Part shown: positions 7,609 through 18,625 of the stretch, one piece after another
Layout: each line of letters opens with the position of its first letter
How positions within the stretch are numbered: the stretch's first letter is position 1
Origin: Burkholderiaceae bacterium
GTDB lineage: Bacteria; Pseudomonadota; Gammaproteobacteria; Burkholderiales; Burkholderiaceae_C
Length of the DNA: 64,000 nt
Assembly: GCA_030123545.1 (NCBI GenBank)
Contig: CP126124.1
Span: 2,542,001 to 2,606,000 of the forward strand
Direction of reading: 5' to 3'
Translations under genes and position numbers: made by a program
Notes under the pieces: generated by a model
Seen by the model: the letters and a program-made list of their open reading frames with translations, nothing else
Databases searched by the model: none
Told to the model about the DNA's origin: nothing

Positions 7609-8106
7609 CTACGCCACCGCTGCGGCGTCGAGCACGATGCCGTCCTGATCGGCATACAGCCAGTCGCCGGGCTGCACCCACACGCCCTGGATCTGGACCA
7701 CGACGCTGCTCTGGCCGGCACCGCGCTTCTCGGTCGGCAGCGGCATGGCCGCGAGCGCACGGATGCCGAGCGCAAGCGCCGCGAGCTCGGCCACGTCGCG
7801 CACGCAACCGTCGATCACCACGCCGGCCCATCCGTTGCGAGCGGCGGCCGCGGCGAGATTGCCGCCGAGCAGGGCCCGGCGCAGCGAGCCGCCGCCGTCG
7901 ACCACCAGCACCCGGCCGTCGCCGGCCTGCTCGACCGCGGCCCGGACCAGCGAGTTGTCCTCGAAGCATTTGATCGTGGCCACCGGCCCGCTGAACTGCT
8001 GCAGCGCGCCGTAGTTGCGAAACACCGGCGGCAGCACGCGAAACCGGCCCGAAGCGTCGCCCTTGTGCGCGTCGCACAGGTCGCAGGTGGCTGGGGAAGA
8101 GGTCAT
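7609..8106 (-). CDS. rraA: RraA family protein (RNase E inhibitor / 4-hydroxy-4-methyl-2-oxoglutarate aldolase type)
   Basis: A 165-residue protein of the RraA/MenG fold. The N-terminal CDLCDAHKGD, central LVVDGGGSLRRALLGGNLA and DGCVRDVAELAAL blocks match the family. Members are either inhibitors of RNase E or divalent-metal aldolases, and the two cannot be separated by these motifs alone. The start is the ATG complementary to 8104-8106, with GAGG upstream; the frame extends further up but that stretch does not resemble the family. Confidence 0.88.
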   Translation of the reverse strand: MTSSPATCDLCDAHKGDASGRFRVLPPVFRNYGALQQFSGPVATIKCFEDNSLVRAAVEQAGDGRVLVVDGGGSLRRALLGGNLAAAAARNGWAGVVIDGCVRDVAELAALALGIRALAAMPLPTEKRGAGQSSVVVQIQGVWVQPGDWLYADQDGIVLDAAAVA

Positions 8107-8320
8107 AGCGGGACGCCTTGTTCTTCGACGGATGTTGGGCAAAGAAGAGCCGAATCGCTGCGGGATGGGTCGGTTCGATGCGGCGCCGCTGCGCGCGTGC
8201 GCCGGCGGGTGCGGCAAGCATACCGAAATTCGCCCGCGGCCGAGGAGAAACACGGTCGCGGCCGCGCATTAAAAAAGCAACACGTCAGAGGGAAAAATCG
8301 TGCATTTCCCTATGAAACTG

Positions 8321-8345
8321 GCTATTCCTACAGTAGCATCCGAGG
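8321..8345 (+). repeat. R2 repeat copy 4 (head only)
   Basis: GCTAT-TCCTACA-GTAGC at 8321-8337 has the R2 head, but the GC-rich tail is not clear. It lies 70 bases before the start of the H1/SWIB gene, in its leader. Confidence 0.4.
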
Positions 8346-8406
8346 TGCCAATGCAAGAGTGATCCTGCTTGGTGTTTACCGTCAACTTCAAAAAGGAATG
8401 AACGTC

Positions 8407-8832
8407 ATGGCAACTGCGAAGAAAGCACCGGCCAAAAAAGCGCCGGCCAAGAAGGCGGCTGCGGCCAAGAAACCGGCGGCCAAGAAGTCGGCCCCGGCGA
8501 AGAAGGCCGCGGTCAAGAAGGTCGTGGCCAAGAAGGCCGCGCCGGCAAAGAAAGCGGCCGCCAAGAAGCCGGCCGCGAAGAAGCGCACCCCGAATGCCGC
8601 GTTCATGAAGGCGCTGACTCCGAGCGCCGCGCTGGCTGCGGTGGTCGGCTCCAGCCCGCTGCCCCGCACCGAAGTGGTCAGCAAGCTATGGGTCTACATC
8701 AAGAAGAACAAGCTGCAGGACGCGGTCAACAAGCGCATGATCAATGCGGACGCCAAGCTGCGCGACATCTTCGGCAAGATGCAGGTGTCGATGTTCGAGA
8801 TGGCCGGCCTGATCGGCAAGCACCTGAAGTAA
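8407..8832 (+). CDS. histone H1-like protein with C-terminal SWIB domain
   Basis: A 141-residue chromatin-type protein. Residues 2 to about 60 are lysine/alanine/proline repeats (units such as AKKAPAKKAPAKKAAAAKK) like the C-terminal tail of eukaryotic histone H1 and the bacterial HctB/BpH1 group. They are followed by a SWIB/MDM2 domain from about residue 62 (FMKALTPSAALAAVVG, then LWVYIKKNKLQD and DIFGKMQVSMFEM). The start is the ATG at 8407 with AAGGA nine bases upstream; an ATG at 8398 overlaps the ribosome-binding site. The tail should bind DNA non-specifically, and the SWIB part probably contacts a protein. Its role is not established. A terminator follows directly. Confidence 0.9.
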   Translation: MATAKKAPAKKAPAKKAAAAKKPAAKKSAPAKKAAVKKVVAKKAAPAKKAAAKKPAAKKRTPNAAFMKALTPSAALAAVVGSSPLPRTEVVSKLWVYIKKNKLQDAVNKRMINADAKLRDIFGKMQVSMFEMAGLIGKHLK

Positions 8833-8879
8833 GACCGGCAGCGGTGGGCGCCACGTCCCCGTTGTCTGCGTTGCACTAG

Positions 8880-8907
8880 AGGCCGGCCGATGCCGGCCTT
8901 TCTTCTT
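8880..8907 (+). terminator. intrinsic terminator after the H1/SWIB gene
   Basis: An 8-bp stem AGGCCGGC/GCCGGCCT (8880-8887 and 8892-8899) with a CGAT loop is followed by TTCTTCTT. It lies 48 bases after the stop codon. Confidence 0.8.
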
Positions 8908-8953
8908 GCAGCATCGAGGCACCCGGTCTGCCGCCAATCCCGTGAATACGGCA

Positions 8954-9961
8954 ATGCAAGGCCAAGGCGCGACGCCCCCCGATCCGCTGCCCCAGTCCGC
9001 GGCGCGCGGGGCCTGGGCCCGGATCGTGGACCGCACGCCGCTGGCCAGTGCGATCGACGCCTGGCTGCGCGGCGTCTCGCAGGTGGTGTTCCAGGACAAC
9101 CTGCCGTGCGCGCTGCTGATCCTGCTCGCGGTCGCCTGGGCCGCCTACGATGGCAGACAGCCCGCGCTGCTCGGCGGCGCAGTGCTCGCGACCATCGTCG
9201 CGACGCTGACCGCGCGGCTGCTTCGCGCGGACGCCGCGCTGCTGCGCCGCGGACTGTTCGGCTACAACGGCATGCTGGTCGGCATCGCATTGCCGACCTA
9301 TCTCACGCCCACGCCAACACTGTGGGTCTGTATCGTGCTCGGCGCCGCGCTGTCGACCGTCGTGACGCTCGCGCTCTTCGCGCTGCTGCGGCCCTGGAAA
9401 GTTGCGGCGCTGACCGCGCCGTACCTGCTGACCCTCTGGTGCCTGCTGCTTGCCGCGCACCAGTTCGCAGGGCTGCCCGGCCCGGACCCGTCGGTGCCGG
9501 CGCTGGCGATTCCGATCGATCCCGGCCTGCTTTCCGCGCTGCAGGGCACGCTGCTCGCAGTGATGCGCGGCGTCGCGCAGGTGTTCCTGCTGCCCGATGC
9601 GGTGAGCGGCGCGCTGATTCTTGCCGGCATCGCGGCCTCGTCGCGCCGCGCCGCGCTGTTCACGGCCGCAGGTTCGCTGCTCGCGCTCGCGGTGGCCTGG
9701 CTGTTCGGCACGGACCGGGCCGCGACCCTGGCCGGGATGTATTCGTTCAGCGCGGTGCTGACCGCGGTGGCGCTGGGCGATGCGTTCGGTCACCCAGGAT
9801 TGCGCGGCATCGCCTATGCGGCGTTCGGCGTGGTCGCAACCGTGGTCGTGAATGCGGCTCTGAACACGCTGCTCGCGCCGATCGGCCTTCCGGCTTCGAC
9901 GATGCCGTTCGTGCTGACGACCTGGCTCTTTCTGCTGGCGCGGCGTCGGTTCGCGATTTGA
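8954..9961 (+). CDS. urea transporter (UT/Yut family channel)
   Basis: A 335-residue inner-membrane protein with about ten hydrophobic helices in two homologous halves. The blocks VSQVVFQDNLPCALLILLA and GLFGYNGMLVGIALPTY in the first half, and VSGALILAG and YSFSAVLTAVALG in the second, are typical of urea channels. These passively conduct urea into the cell. No urease gene is visible nearby. The start is uncertain; the ATG at 8954 is chosen, with a GTG at 8942 as the alternative. It is transcribed from its own unit after a terminator. Confidence 0.85.
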   Translation: MQGQGATPPDPLPQSAARGAWARIVDRTPLASAIDAWLRGVSQVVFQDNLPCALLILLAVAWAAYDGRQPALLGGAVLATIVATLTARLLRADAALLRRGLFGYNGMLVGIALPTYLTPTPTLWVCIVLGAALSTVVTLALFALLRPWKVAALTAPYLLTLWCLLLAAHQFAGLPGPDPSVPALAIPIDPGLLSALQGTLLAVMRGVAQVFLLPDAVSGALILAGIAASSRRAALFTAAGSLLALAVAWLFGTDRAATLAGMYSFSAVLTAVALGDAFGHPGLRGIAYAAFGVVATVVVNAALNTLLAPIGLPASTMPFVLTTWLFLLARRRFAI

Positions 9962-10003
9962 GCACAAAATCGCGCCGGAGTCCTTATATTATCTTGGTTC
10001 TTT

Positions 10004-10020
10004 GCTATTGTTTTTGAAGT
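10004..10020 (+). repeat. degenerate R2 repeat head
   Basis: GCTAT is followed after 7 bases by GAAGT in place of GTAGC. The stop codon of the neighbouring thiamine-diphosphate enzyme lies in it. Only a weak match. Confidence 0.25.
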
Positions 10021-11702
10021 GAAGCGCGCGTGATCTCGCTCAACGTGGCGCGTGTGGTGATCAGTTCCGCATCCAGCATCACCTCTATCAGCGTGCCCTC
10101 GGGCCGCGCCAGCGCGGCGCGAAGCTCGGGCTCGAACTGCTCGGTGCGGGTGATGCGTACGCCGGCGTAGCCGTAGCCGCGCGCCAGCGCGACGAAGTCC
10201 GGGTTGTGCAGCGTCGACCCCGCAACGCGGCGCGGGTATTCGCGCTCCTGGTGCATCCGTATCGTGCCGTACATGCCGTTGTTCAGCAGCACGACGATGG
10301 TCTTCGCACCGTGCTGCACCGCGGTCGCCAGCTCCTGGCCGGTCATCAGGAAGTCGCCGTCGCCGGTCAGCGTCAGCACGGTGCGGCCAGGGTCCGCGAT
10401 CGCCGCGGCGACACCGGCCGGCACGCCGTAACCCATCGCGCCCAGCGCCGGCGCGAGCTGGGTCTTCGCGCCCTGGGCCAGTCCGTGGTAGCGGAAGAAG
10501 CGATGCAGCCAGCTCGCGAAGTTGCCGGCGCCGTTCGTCAGCACGGCATGAGGCGGCAGACGGCGCTCCAGCGCAGCGACGATCGCCGGCATGTCGATAG
10601 CACCGGGTAGCGGTTGCGGCTCGTGGTTCGCCAGGTAGTCGTCGTGACAGGCGCCGGTCCAGGCGCTCCAGCGCACGGTGGCCGGCGGCTCCAGGGTTGC
10701 AAGACTTCGAGCGGCCGCGCCCATCGTCGCGTTGATCGCCAGATCGGCCTGGTACACGCGGTTCAGCTCCTCCGCGCTCGCGTGCACATGCACCAGCTTC
10801 TGGCGCGGCCGCGGCGCTTCGATCAGCGTGTAGCCGCCGGTCGTCGCCTCGCCGAGCCGCGGGCCGATCGCGAGGATCAGGTCGCTGCTCTGAACGCGCG
10901 CCGCAAGACGCGGGCTGATCGCGATGCCGACGTCGCCCGCATACAGCGCATGGCGGTTGTCGAACGTATCCTGGTAGCGGAACGCGTTGGCGACCGGCAG
11001 TTGCCAGCGCTCGGCGAAGCGCTCGAGCGCCTGCGCTGCCTCGGCGGTCCAGCCGCCGCCGCCGGCAATGACCAGCGGCCGCTCCGACTTCAATAGCAAC
11101 TCACGCAGAGCGGACAAGGGCTCTTGGCCGATTTCTGTCTGAACCTCGGTGACGCGAGGCAGCGGCGCCGCGGTCACCTGCTGCGTCAGCATGTCCTCCG
11201 GCAGCACCAGCACCACCGGCCCGGGGCGGCCGTTCATTGCAGTCGCGAACGCGCGCGCGACGTATTCCGGAATGCGGCGCGCGTCGTCGATGCGTTCGAC
11301 CCGTTTCGCGAGCGGACCGAACAATGAGAAGAAGTCGACCTCCTGGAACGCTTCCCGGTCGCGCGCGTGCGCGGCCACGTCGCCGACCAGCAGGACTAGC
11401 GGCGTCGAGTCCTGGAACGCGGTGTGCACGCCGATCGCCGCGTTGCAGGCGCCGGGCCCGCGCGTGACCATGCAGACGCCGGGCCGTCCCGTCAGCTTGC
11501 CGTGCGCCTCGGCCATGAACGCGGCGCCGCCCTCCTGGCGGCAGGTGACAAAGCGGATCTCGTCGCGGTGCGCGTGCAGGCCGTCGAGCACTGCGAGGTA
11601 GCTTTCGCCCGGCACGCCGAACGCCAGCTGTGCGCCCTGCGCGATCAGGCATTGCACCAGCAGGTGCCCGGCCAGTTGCGGCTTTTCGATGGGAGGATTC
11701 AT
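10005..11702 (-). CDS. thiamine diphosphate-dependent enzyme, acetolactate synthase large-subunit type
   Basis: A 565-residue ThDP enzyme. The N-terminal Pyr domain contains the catalytic glutamate in CRQEGGAAFMAEA. A central FAD/DHS-like domain follows (VIAGGGGWT). The C-terminal PP domain has the ThDP motif GDGDFLMTGQEL ending LNNGMYGTI. Acetolactate synthases, sulfoacetaldehyde acetyltransferases and related lyases share this plan. No small regulatory subunit (ilvH) is adjacent, so it is probably not the main biosynthetic AHAS. The exact reaction is unassigned. The start ATG (11700-11702) is supported by family alignment at PQLAGHLLVQCL. Confidence 0.88.
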   Translation of the reverse strand: MNPPIEKPQLAGHLLVQCLIAQGAQLAFGVPGESYLAVLDGLHAHRDEIRFVTCRQEGGAAFMAEAHGKLTGRPGVCMVTRGPGACNAAIGVHTAFQDSTPLVLLVGDVAAHARDREAFQEVDFFSLFGPLAKRVERIDDARRIPEYVARAFATAMNGRPGPVVLVLPEDMLTQQVTAAPLPRVTEVQTEIGQEPLSALRELLLKSERPLVIAGGGGWTAEAAQALERFAERWQLPVANAFRYQDTFDNRHALYAGDVGIAISPRLAARVQSSDLILAIGPRLGEATTGGYTLIEAPRPRQKLVHVHASAEELNRVYQADLAINATMGAAARSLATLEPPATVRWSAWTGACHDDYLANHEPQPLPGAIDMPAIVAALERRLPPHAVLTNGAGNFASWLHRFFRYHGLAQGAKTQLAPALGAMGYGVPAGVAAAIADPGRTVLTLTGDGDFLMTGQELATAVQHGAKTIVVLLNNGMYGTIRMHQEREYPRRVAGSTLHNPDFVALARGYGYAGVRITRTEQFEPELRAALARPEGTLIEVMLDAELITTRATLSEITRASLQKQ

Positions 11703-12051
11703 GGAGCCCGAGCTCGATCACGCGCATTGCGCCTGCGCACGATTATCGAGCAGCGCGCGAGGCGAACGCGTCGGCGCGGACAAGCCCCTGCGCGGGGCAT
11801 CGAACAACCAGGGGATGGGAACGAAGATGGAGACGGCGCCGACACGAAGTCACTGTCGATCTGTACGGTGGAGGTGAGGTGAAGGGTTTCGCTGCACCGC
11901 CGTCAGACAAGACTCTACAGGCCGCGGCGCGGCGCGCAATGGGGTTGCGAGCTAGGCGCGGCCTGCGCATGTGAAGTATTCACGTATTCATGATCGGCGC
12001 ATCGGCCCGGCATCGATCGCCGCTCATCCAGCCAGCAGACGGACAGCGTCG
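11703..12051. other. intergenic region (349 bp), nothing recognised
   Basis: This is the upstream region of the thiamine-diphosphate enzyme and downstream end of the small membrane protein gene. A short plus-strand frame exists but has no family resemblance. I see no RNA gene, repeat or strong promoter. Confidence 0.5.
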
Positions 12052-12426
12052 TCAGCCGTCGTCGCCCGGACGCGGCTGTTTCTTGACCTCTACGTCCTGC
12101 GCGTCCTGTTGCCCGCGCCGCAACTCGTCGCGCCGCGCCGACCTGGACGGCCAGTCGTCTGCCGCGTGGTAGAAGCGACTCCACTGCGCGCGCGGATCGA
12201 CCCGGAACACCCAGGGGCTGACCGGCCGGCCGGTCAGGCGCGCCCAGAGCCGGCGCACCGCCCAGACCGCGAGCAGCAGCGCGGCCGCGACCATCAGGCT
12301 CGCGATGAACACCAGCGCCATCGCCAGCAGCACGAGGCGCAGCACGAAGCGCAGCAGGTCATCGATGAATCCGGACAATGTCGTTTCCCGTTCGGGGCGG
12401 ACCACGCAGCGCGCGCCCGCATCCAT
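12052..12426 (-). CDS. small membrane protein of unknown function
   Basis: A predicted protein of up to 124 residues. It has a long hydrophobic stretch of about 38 residues (LLRFVLRLVLLAMALVFIAS onward), which could be one or two membrane helices, and then a charged tail containing TGRPVSPWVFRVDPRAQW. The ATG at 12424-12426 gives 124 residues; a TTG at 12376-12378 giving MSGFIDDLLRF (109 residues) would put the hydrophobic part at the N-terminus and is equally plausible. It is divergent from cbpA. I do not recognise the family. Confidence 0.6.
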   Translation of the reverse strand: MDAGARCVVRPERETTLSGFIDDLLRFVLRLVLLAMALVFIASLMVAAALLLAVWAVRRLWARLTGRPVSPWVFRVDPRAQWSRFYHAADDWPSRSARRDELRRGQQDAQDVEVKKQPRPGDDG

Positions 12427-12458
12427 GTGCCTATGATGCAGCAGTTGACGGAGGTTCG

Positions 12459-13442
12459 ATGGAATTCAAGGACTATTACAAGGTCATGGGCTTGGCGCGC
12501 GATGCATCGCAGGACGACATCAAGCGCGCCTACCGGCGCCTGGCGCGCAAATACCACCCGGACGTCAGCAAGGAGGCCGACGCCGAGAGGCAATTCAAGG
12601 AGCTCGGCGAAGCGTACGAGGTGCTGCGCGACGCGGAAAAGCGCGCGGCCTACGACCGGCTCGGCCCCGACTACCGCGCGGGCCAGGACTTCCAGCCGCC
12701 GCCCGGATGGGACGCCGGCTTCGAGTCGGCCGGCGCAGGCCGCGCCGGCCGCGCGGATCCAAGCCAAGCGCAGGACTACAGCGATTTCTTCGAGTCGCTG
12801 TTCGGGCAGGCCGGCGCGCGTGCCGAACGCGGCGGGCGCGGCGCCCGCGGCGCGTTCCACATGCAGGGCGAGGACCGCCACGCGCGCATCCAGATCGACC
12901 TGGAGGACGCCTACACCGGCGCGACGCGCATGATCACGCTGGAGCTGCCGCAGGTCGACGACCAGGGCCGGGTGACGGTCAAGGAGCGCCAGCTCGAGTT
13001 CAAGATTCCGCGCGGCGTGCGCGCCGGCCAGCACATCCGGCTCGCCGGTCAGGGCGGACCGGGCCTCGGCGACGGCAAGCCCGGCGACCTGTACCTCCAG
13101 GTCGAGTTCCGCACGCACGCGCAGTACCGCGTCGACCGGCGCGACGTCTACCTCGATCTTCCGGTCGCGCCATGGGAAGCAGCGCTGGGCGCCGAGATCA
13201 CCGTGCCGACGCCGAGCGGCCAGCTCGCTTTGACGATTCCGCCCGGCTCGAATGCGGGGCGCAAGCTCCGCGTGAAGGGCCGCGGCATTCCGGGTGCGAC
13301 GCCCGACGCCGCGGCCGGCGATTTCTACTTCGTGCTGCAGATCGTCACGCCGGGCGCGGACAGCGACAGGGCGCGCACGGCGTACCGCGAGCTGGCGGCG
13401 CAGTTTCCCGCGTTTCGACCGCGTGCAGGACTGGGGGTGTGA
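12459..13442 (+). CDS. cbpA: curved DNA-binding protein CbpA, DnaJ-class co-chaperone
   Basis: A 327-residue type II J-protein that stimulates the DnaK ATPase and also binds DNA. The J domain occupies residues 2-70, with the HPD motif in YHPDVSKEADAE. A Gly/Phe-rich linker follows (DFFESLFGQAG), then two substrate-binding beta-sandwich domains (QIDLEDAYTGATRMITLELP and VYLDLPVAPWEAALGAEI). It lacks the zinc-finger region of DnaJ, as CbpA does. The start at 12459 has GGAGG four bases upstream. It is translationally close to cbpM (2 bases apart), its specific inhibitor. Confidence 0.95.
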   Translation: MEFKDYYKVMGLARDASQDDIKRAYRRLARKYHPDVSKEADAERQFKELGEAYEVLRDAEKRAAYDRLGPDYRAGQDFQPPPGWDAGFESAGAGRAGRADPSQAQDYSDFFESLFGQAGARAERGGRGARGAFHMQGEDRHARIQIDLEDAYTGATRMITLELPQVDDQGRVTVKERQLEFKIPRGVRAGQHIRLAGQGGPGLGDGKPGDLYLQVEFRTHAQYRVDRRDVYLDLPVAPWEAALGAEITVPTPSGQLALTIPPGSNAGRKLRVKGRGIPGATPDAAAGDFYFVLQIVTPGADSDRARTAYRELAAQFPAFRPRAGLGV

Positions 13443-13444
13443 AC

Positions 13445-13759
13445 ATGAACCAAAGTCAAAGCCAGCAGGCCGCACTGATCGTCGAGGAGCAGACCGGCCT
13501 GACGCTCACCGAGCTGTGCCGCGCCTGCGCCGCGCAGGCCGATTTCATTCATGAACTGATCGCGGAAGGCGCGATCGAGCCGGCCGGGCCAGGCCCCGAG
13601 CAATGGCGCTTCACCGGCGTGCAGCTGCGCCATGTCAGCGTCGCGGTACGGCTGCAGCGCGACCTCGGCGTGAACGTCGCCGGTGCGGCGCTCGCGCTGC
13701 AACTGCTCGACGAGATCGACACGCTGCGCGAGCGGCTGCGCGGGATCGGGGCGCGCTGA
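13445..13759 (+). CDS. cbpM: chaperone modulator CbpM
   Basis: A 104-residue MerR-like helix-turn-helix protein that binds the J domain of CbpA and blocks its activity. The segment LTLTELCRACAAQADFIHEL followed by GAIEP and LRHVSVAVRLQRDLGVNVAG is typical of the family. It starts two bases after cbpA stops, so the pair is co-translated and toxin-like levels of free CbpA are avoided. Confidence 0.92.
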   Translation: MNQSQSQQAALIVEEQTGLTLTELCRACAAQADFIHELIAEGAIEPAGPGPEQWRFTGVQLRHVSVAVRLQRDLGVNVAGAALALQLLDEIDTLRERLRGIGAR

Positions 13760-13840
13760 CCCCGCAGGTCTCGCACCGTCGCCCAGGGCGGCGCAAACGG
13801 ATGCCGGACGCGTTCCCGCCGCCGCAATGAAAGGCGTCGT

Positions 13841-14317
13841 TCAGTGGCCGGGCAGCAGCCCGAACGGATCGCGACCCAGATCGCCGCCGAACGCCGGGCC
13901 GATCTTGAAGATGCCGTTCGCGCGCAGCACCGGTTCGCCGTCCGCGCTGACCAGTCCTTGCGCAAACACCAGGTTGCGCGTGGTGCGCAGCACGTCGGCC
14001 TGGCCCTGCACCCAGGCGCCGAGCGGTGAAGGCGCGAGGTAGTCGACGGCGAGGCTGATCGTCGGCAGGAAGTGGCGCTCGCCCTGCATCTGGTAGATCG
14101 CGGCCATCGGCATCAGCATGTCGGCAAAGGTCGCCAGCATGCCGCCATGGCACACGCTCAAAGGGTTCGTGTGCTGCGGCAGCACACGAAAGCCGAGCAG
14201 CAGGCGCTCGCCGGTCCAGCGCGCATAGAGCGTGCCGTTGTGCGCGACGAACGGCCCGCCGCTCTTGGCCGGCTTGAAACCTTCGGGAATGTCTGCGGGC
14301 GCTTGCGTGGTGGTCAC
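13841..14317 (-). CDS. PaaI/YbgC-type hotdog thioesterase
   Basis: A 158-residue hotdog-fold protein, probably a hydrolase of acyl-CoA thioesters. The family motif HGGMLATFADM (near residue 57) contains the conserved glycines of the active-site helix. LRTTRNLVFAQGLVSADGEP supplies the later strands. The start is a GTG complementary to 14315-14317. It is convergent with cbpM and codirectional with clpB, 53 bases after that gene. The substrate is unknown. Confidence 0.82.
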   Translation of the reverse strand: MTTTQAPADIPEGFKPAKSGGPFVAHNGTLYARWTGERLLLGFRVLPQHTNPLSVCHGGMLATFADMLMPMAAIYQMQGERHFLPTISLAVDYLAPSPLGAWVQGQADVLRTTRNLVFAQGLVSADGEPVLRANGIFKIGPAFGGDLGRDPFGLLPGH

Positions 14318-14370
14318 GATGATGAACGAGAGGGGGTCGGGATGCGCTGCATCCTAACCCCCTCGCCTCG

Positions 14371-16971
<2,601 letters not shown>

Positions 16972-16999
16972 GAGGAAGTTCTCCGGAATGCCGCTTAGC

Positions 17000-17024
17000 T
17001 TGTGGCCGCGCAAGCGTTTTCAAG
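17000..17024 (-). promoter_or_regulatory. sigma32-like promoter of clpB
   Basis: On the minus strand CTTGAAA (complement of 17018-17024) matches the sigma32 -35 exactly. CCACAA (complement of 17000-17005), 12 bases on, resembles the CCCCAT -10 core at 4 of 6. It lies about 30 bases before the clpB start. Known regulation of clpB by heat shock supports the reading. Confidence 0.5.
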
Positions 17025-17190
17025 TCGTTCGAAGGCCGGCATCATCATGAATCCGATATACAGGCCAGCCGCAGGCACGTGTCCGCAATGCAGGCCGCGC
17101 TGGTACGCTACGCGCAGAGGACTGGCGCGCCACGCTGCACCGACAACGCGTCGCAACGGGGCCGACCAGCCGGAGAACGATGGAGAGAGC

Positions 17191-18531
17191 ATGGCAGCGA
17201 ACGGGGCGAACGACAACCAGGCCGGCAGCAAAAGCGACAGCCGAATCGCCATCGTCGGCGGCGGCGCGGGCGGGCTTGAACTCGCGTCCAAGCTCGGTCG
17301 GCGGCTCGGCCCGCAGCGGGTGACGCTGGTGGACCAGCAGCTGTTCCACATCTGGAAGCCGACGCTGCACGAGGTCGCCGCCGGCACGCTCGACATTCAC
17401 CAGGAAGGCTTGTCGTACGAGATGCTGGCGCACGACAACGGCTTTCGCTTCGTCTACGGCCCGCTGGTCGCGCTCGACGCGAAGCGCCGCACGATAGGCA
17501 TCGCCCCGATCCGCGATGAAGACGGCGAGGTGCTGCTGCCGGCGCGCGAACTCGGCTACGACCGGCTCGTGCTCGCACTCGGCAGCACCTCGCGCTACTT
17601 CGGCGTGCCCGGCGCGGCCGAGCACACACTGTCGCTGAACGACCCGGAATCGGCCGAGCAGTTTCGCCGCCGCATGCTGAAATTGCTGGCCGCGGCCGAC
17701 CTGCGCAAGCAGCGCGACGGCTCGGGCAGCGTGGACATCGTGATCATCGGCGGCGGCGCGACCGGTGTCGAACTTGCGGCGGAATTGCGCGAGGCGAGCG
17801 CGGTGCACACCCGGTACGGGTTCCGCCGGCTCGATCCGGACCAGGACGTGCGCATCACCGTGCTCGAGGGAAGCCCGCGCGTGCTGGCCCCGCTGACCGA
17901 AAAAGTTTCTACCGCTGCGGTCGAACTGCTGCGCCGGCGCCATGTCGCGGTCCACACCGATTGCCAGGTGACCCGGATCGACGCCGATGGCATCGAAGAC
18001 CGCGCCGGGCGACGCTACCCGAGCGACATCACGGTCTGGGCCGCCGGCATCGAGGCGCCGCCGCTCCTGCGCACGCTTGGATTGCCGGTGAACCCTGCGG
18101 GCCAGGTCGAAGTCGATGCGCAGCTGCGCGTCAAGGGTCTGGCCGGCGTGCTCGCTTTAGGCGACTGCGCCGCCTGCGCCGGCAAGGATGGGCGGCTGCT
18201 GCCGCCGCGCGCACAGACCGCGCACCAGCAGGCGGATTACCTGCGCAATGCGCTGCTGGGCGAAAACCGTGGCCGAGCCTGGCCGGAACGCGCCTACGCG
18301 TACCGCGATCACGGCTCGCTGGTGTCGCTCGGCACCGACACCACGGTCGGCAGTCTGATGGGTGGGCTGTTCGGCGCGACCTGGTTCGTCGAAGGCCTGT
18401 TCGCGCGCCTGATGTACATGAGCCTGCACCTGATGCACCACGAGGCGGTGCTCGGCGCGCGCCGTACCGCGGTGCTGGCGCTGGCGCGCTTCCTGGTCAA
18501 GCGCGCGACGCCGCGCGTCAAGCTGCATTGA
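17191..18531 (+). CDS. ndh: type II NADH dehydrogenase
   Basis: A 446-residue single-subunit NADH:quinone oxidoreductase that feeds electrons into the quinone pool without pumping protons. It has an N-terminal FAD fold IVGGGAGGLELASKLG, a second NADH fold IIGGGATGVELAAELRE, and the FAD-contact block GVLALGDCAACAG. The C-terminal 70 residues contain amphipathic or hydrophobic segments (LFARLMYMSLHLMHHEAVLG) for membrane attachment. The start at 17191 is chosen because GGAGAG precedes it; the open frame begins 189 bases earlier. It is divergent from clpB. Confidence 0.94.
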   Translation: MAANGANDNQAGSKSDSRIAIVGGGAGGLELASKLGRRLGPQRVTLVDQQLFHIWKPTLHEVAAGTLDIHQEGLSYEMLAHDNGFRFVYGPLVALDAKRRTIGIAPIRDEDGEVLLPARELGYDRLVLALGSTSRYFGVPGAAEHTLSLNDPESAEQFRRRMLKLLAAADLRKQRDGSGSVDIVIIGGGATGVELAAELREASAVHTRYGFRRLDPDQDVRITVLEGSPRVLAPLTEKVSTAAVELLRRRHVAVHTDCQVTRIDADGIEDRAGRRYPSDITVWAAGIEAPPLLRTLGLPVNPAGQVEVDAQLRVKGLAGVLALGDCAACAGKDGRLLPPRAQTAHQQADYLRNALLGENRGRAWPERAYAYRDHGSLVSLGTDTTVGSLMGGLFGATWFVEGLFARLMYMSLHLMHHEAVLGARRTAVLALARFLVKRATPRVKLH

Positions 18532-18625
18532 GCGGCCGGCGGCTGTTCGGGTCGCCGATGGGTCTGGCGAACTGCAAGGCCGTGCTACGCCTTACCAGCG
18601 CAGCATGCCGCAATTCTCAAGCTTT

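Noticed and set aside
6466..8832. Single plus-strand frame of 788 codons running into the H1/SWIB gene
   Set aside because: It only becomes protein-like from 8407. The earlier part overlaps the EamA and rraA genes in wrong frames.
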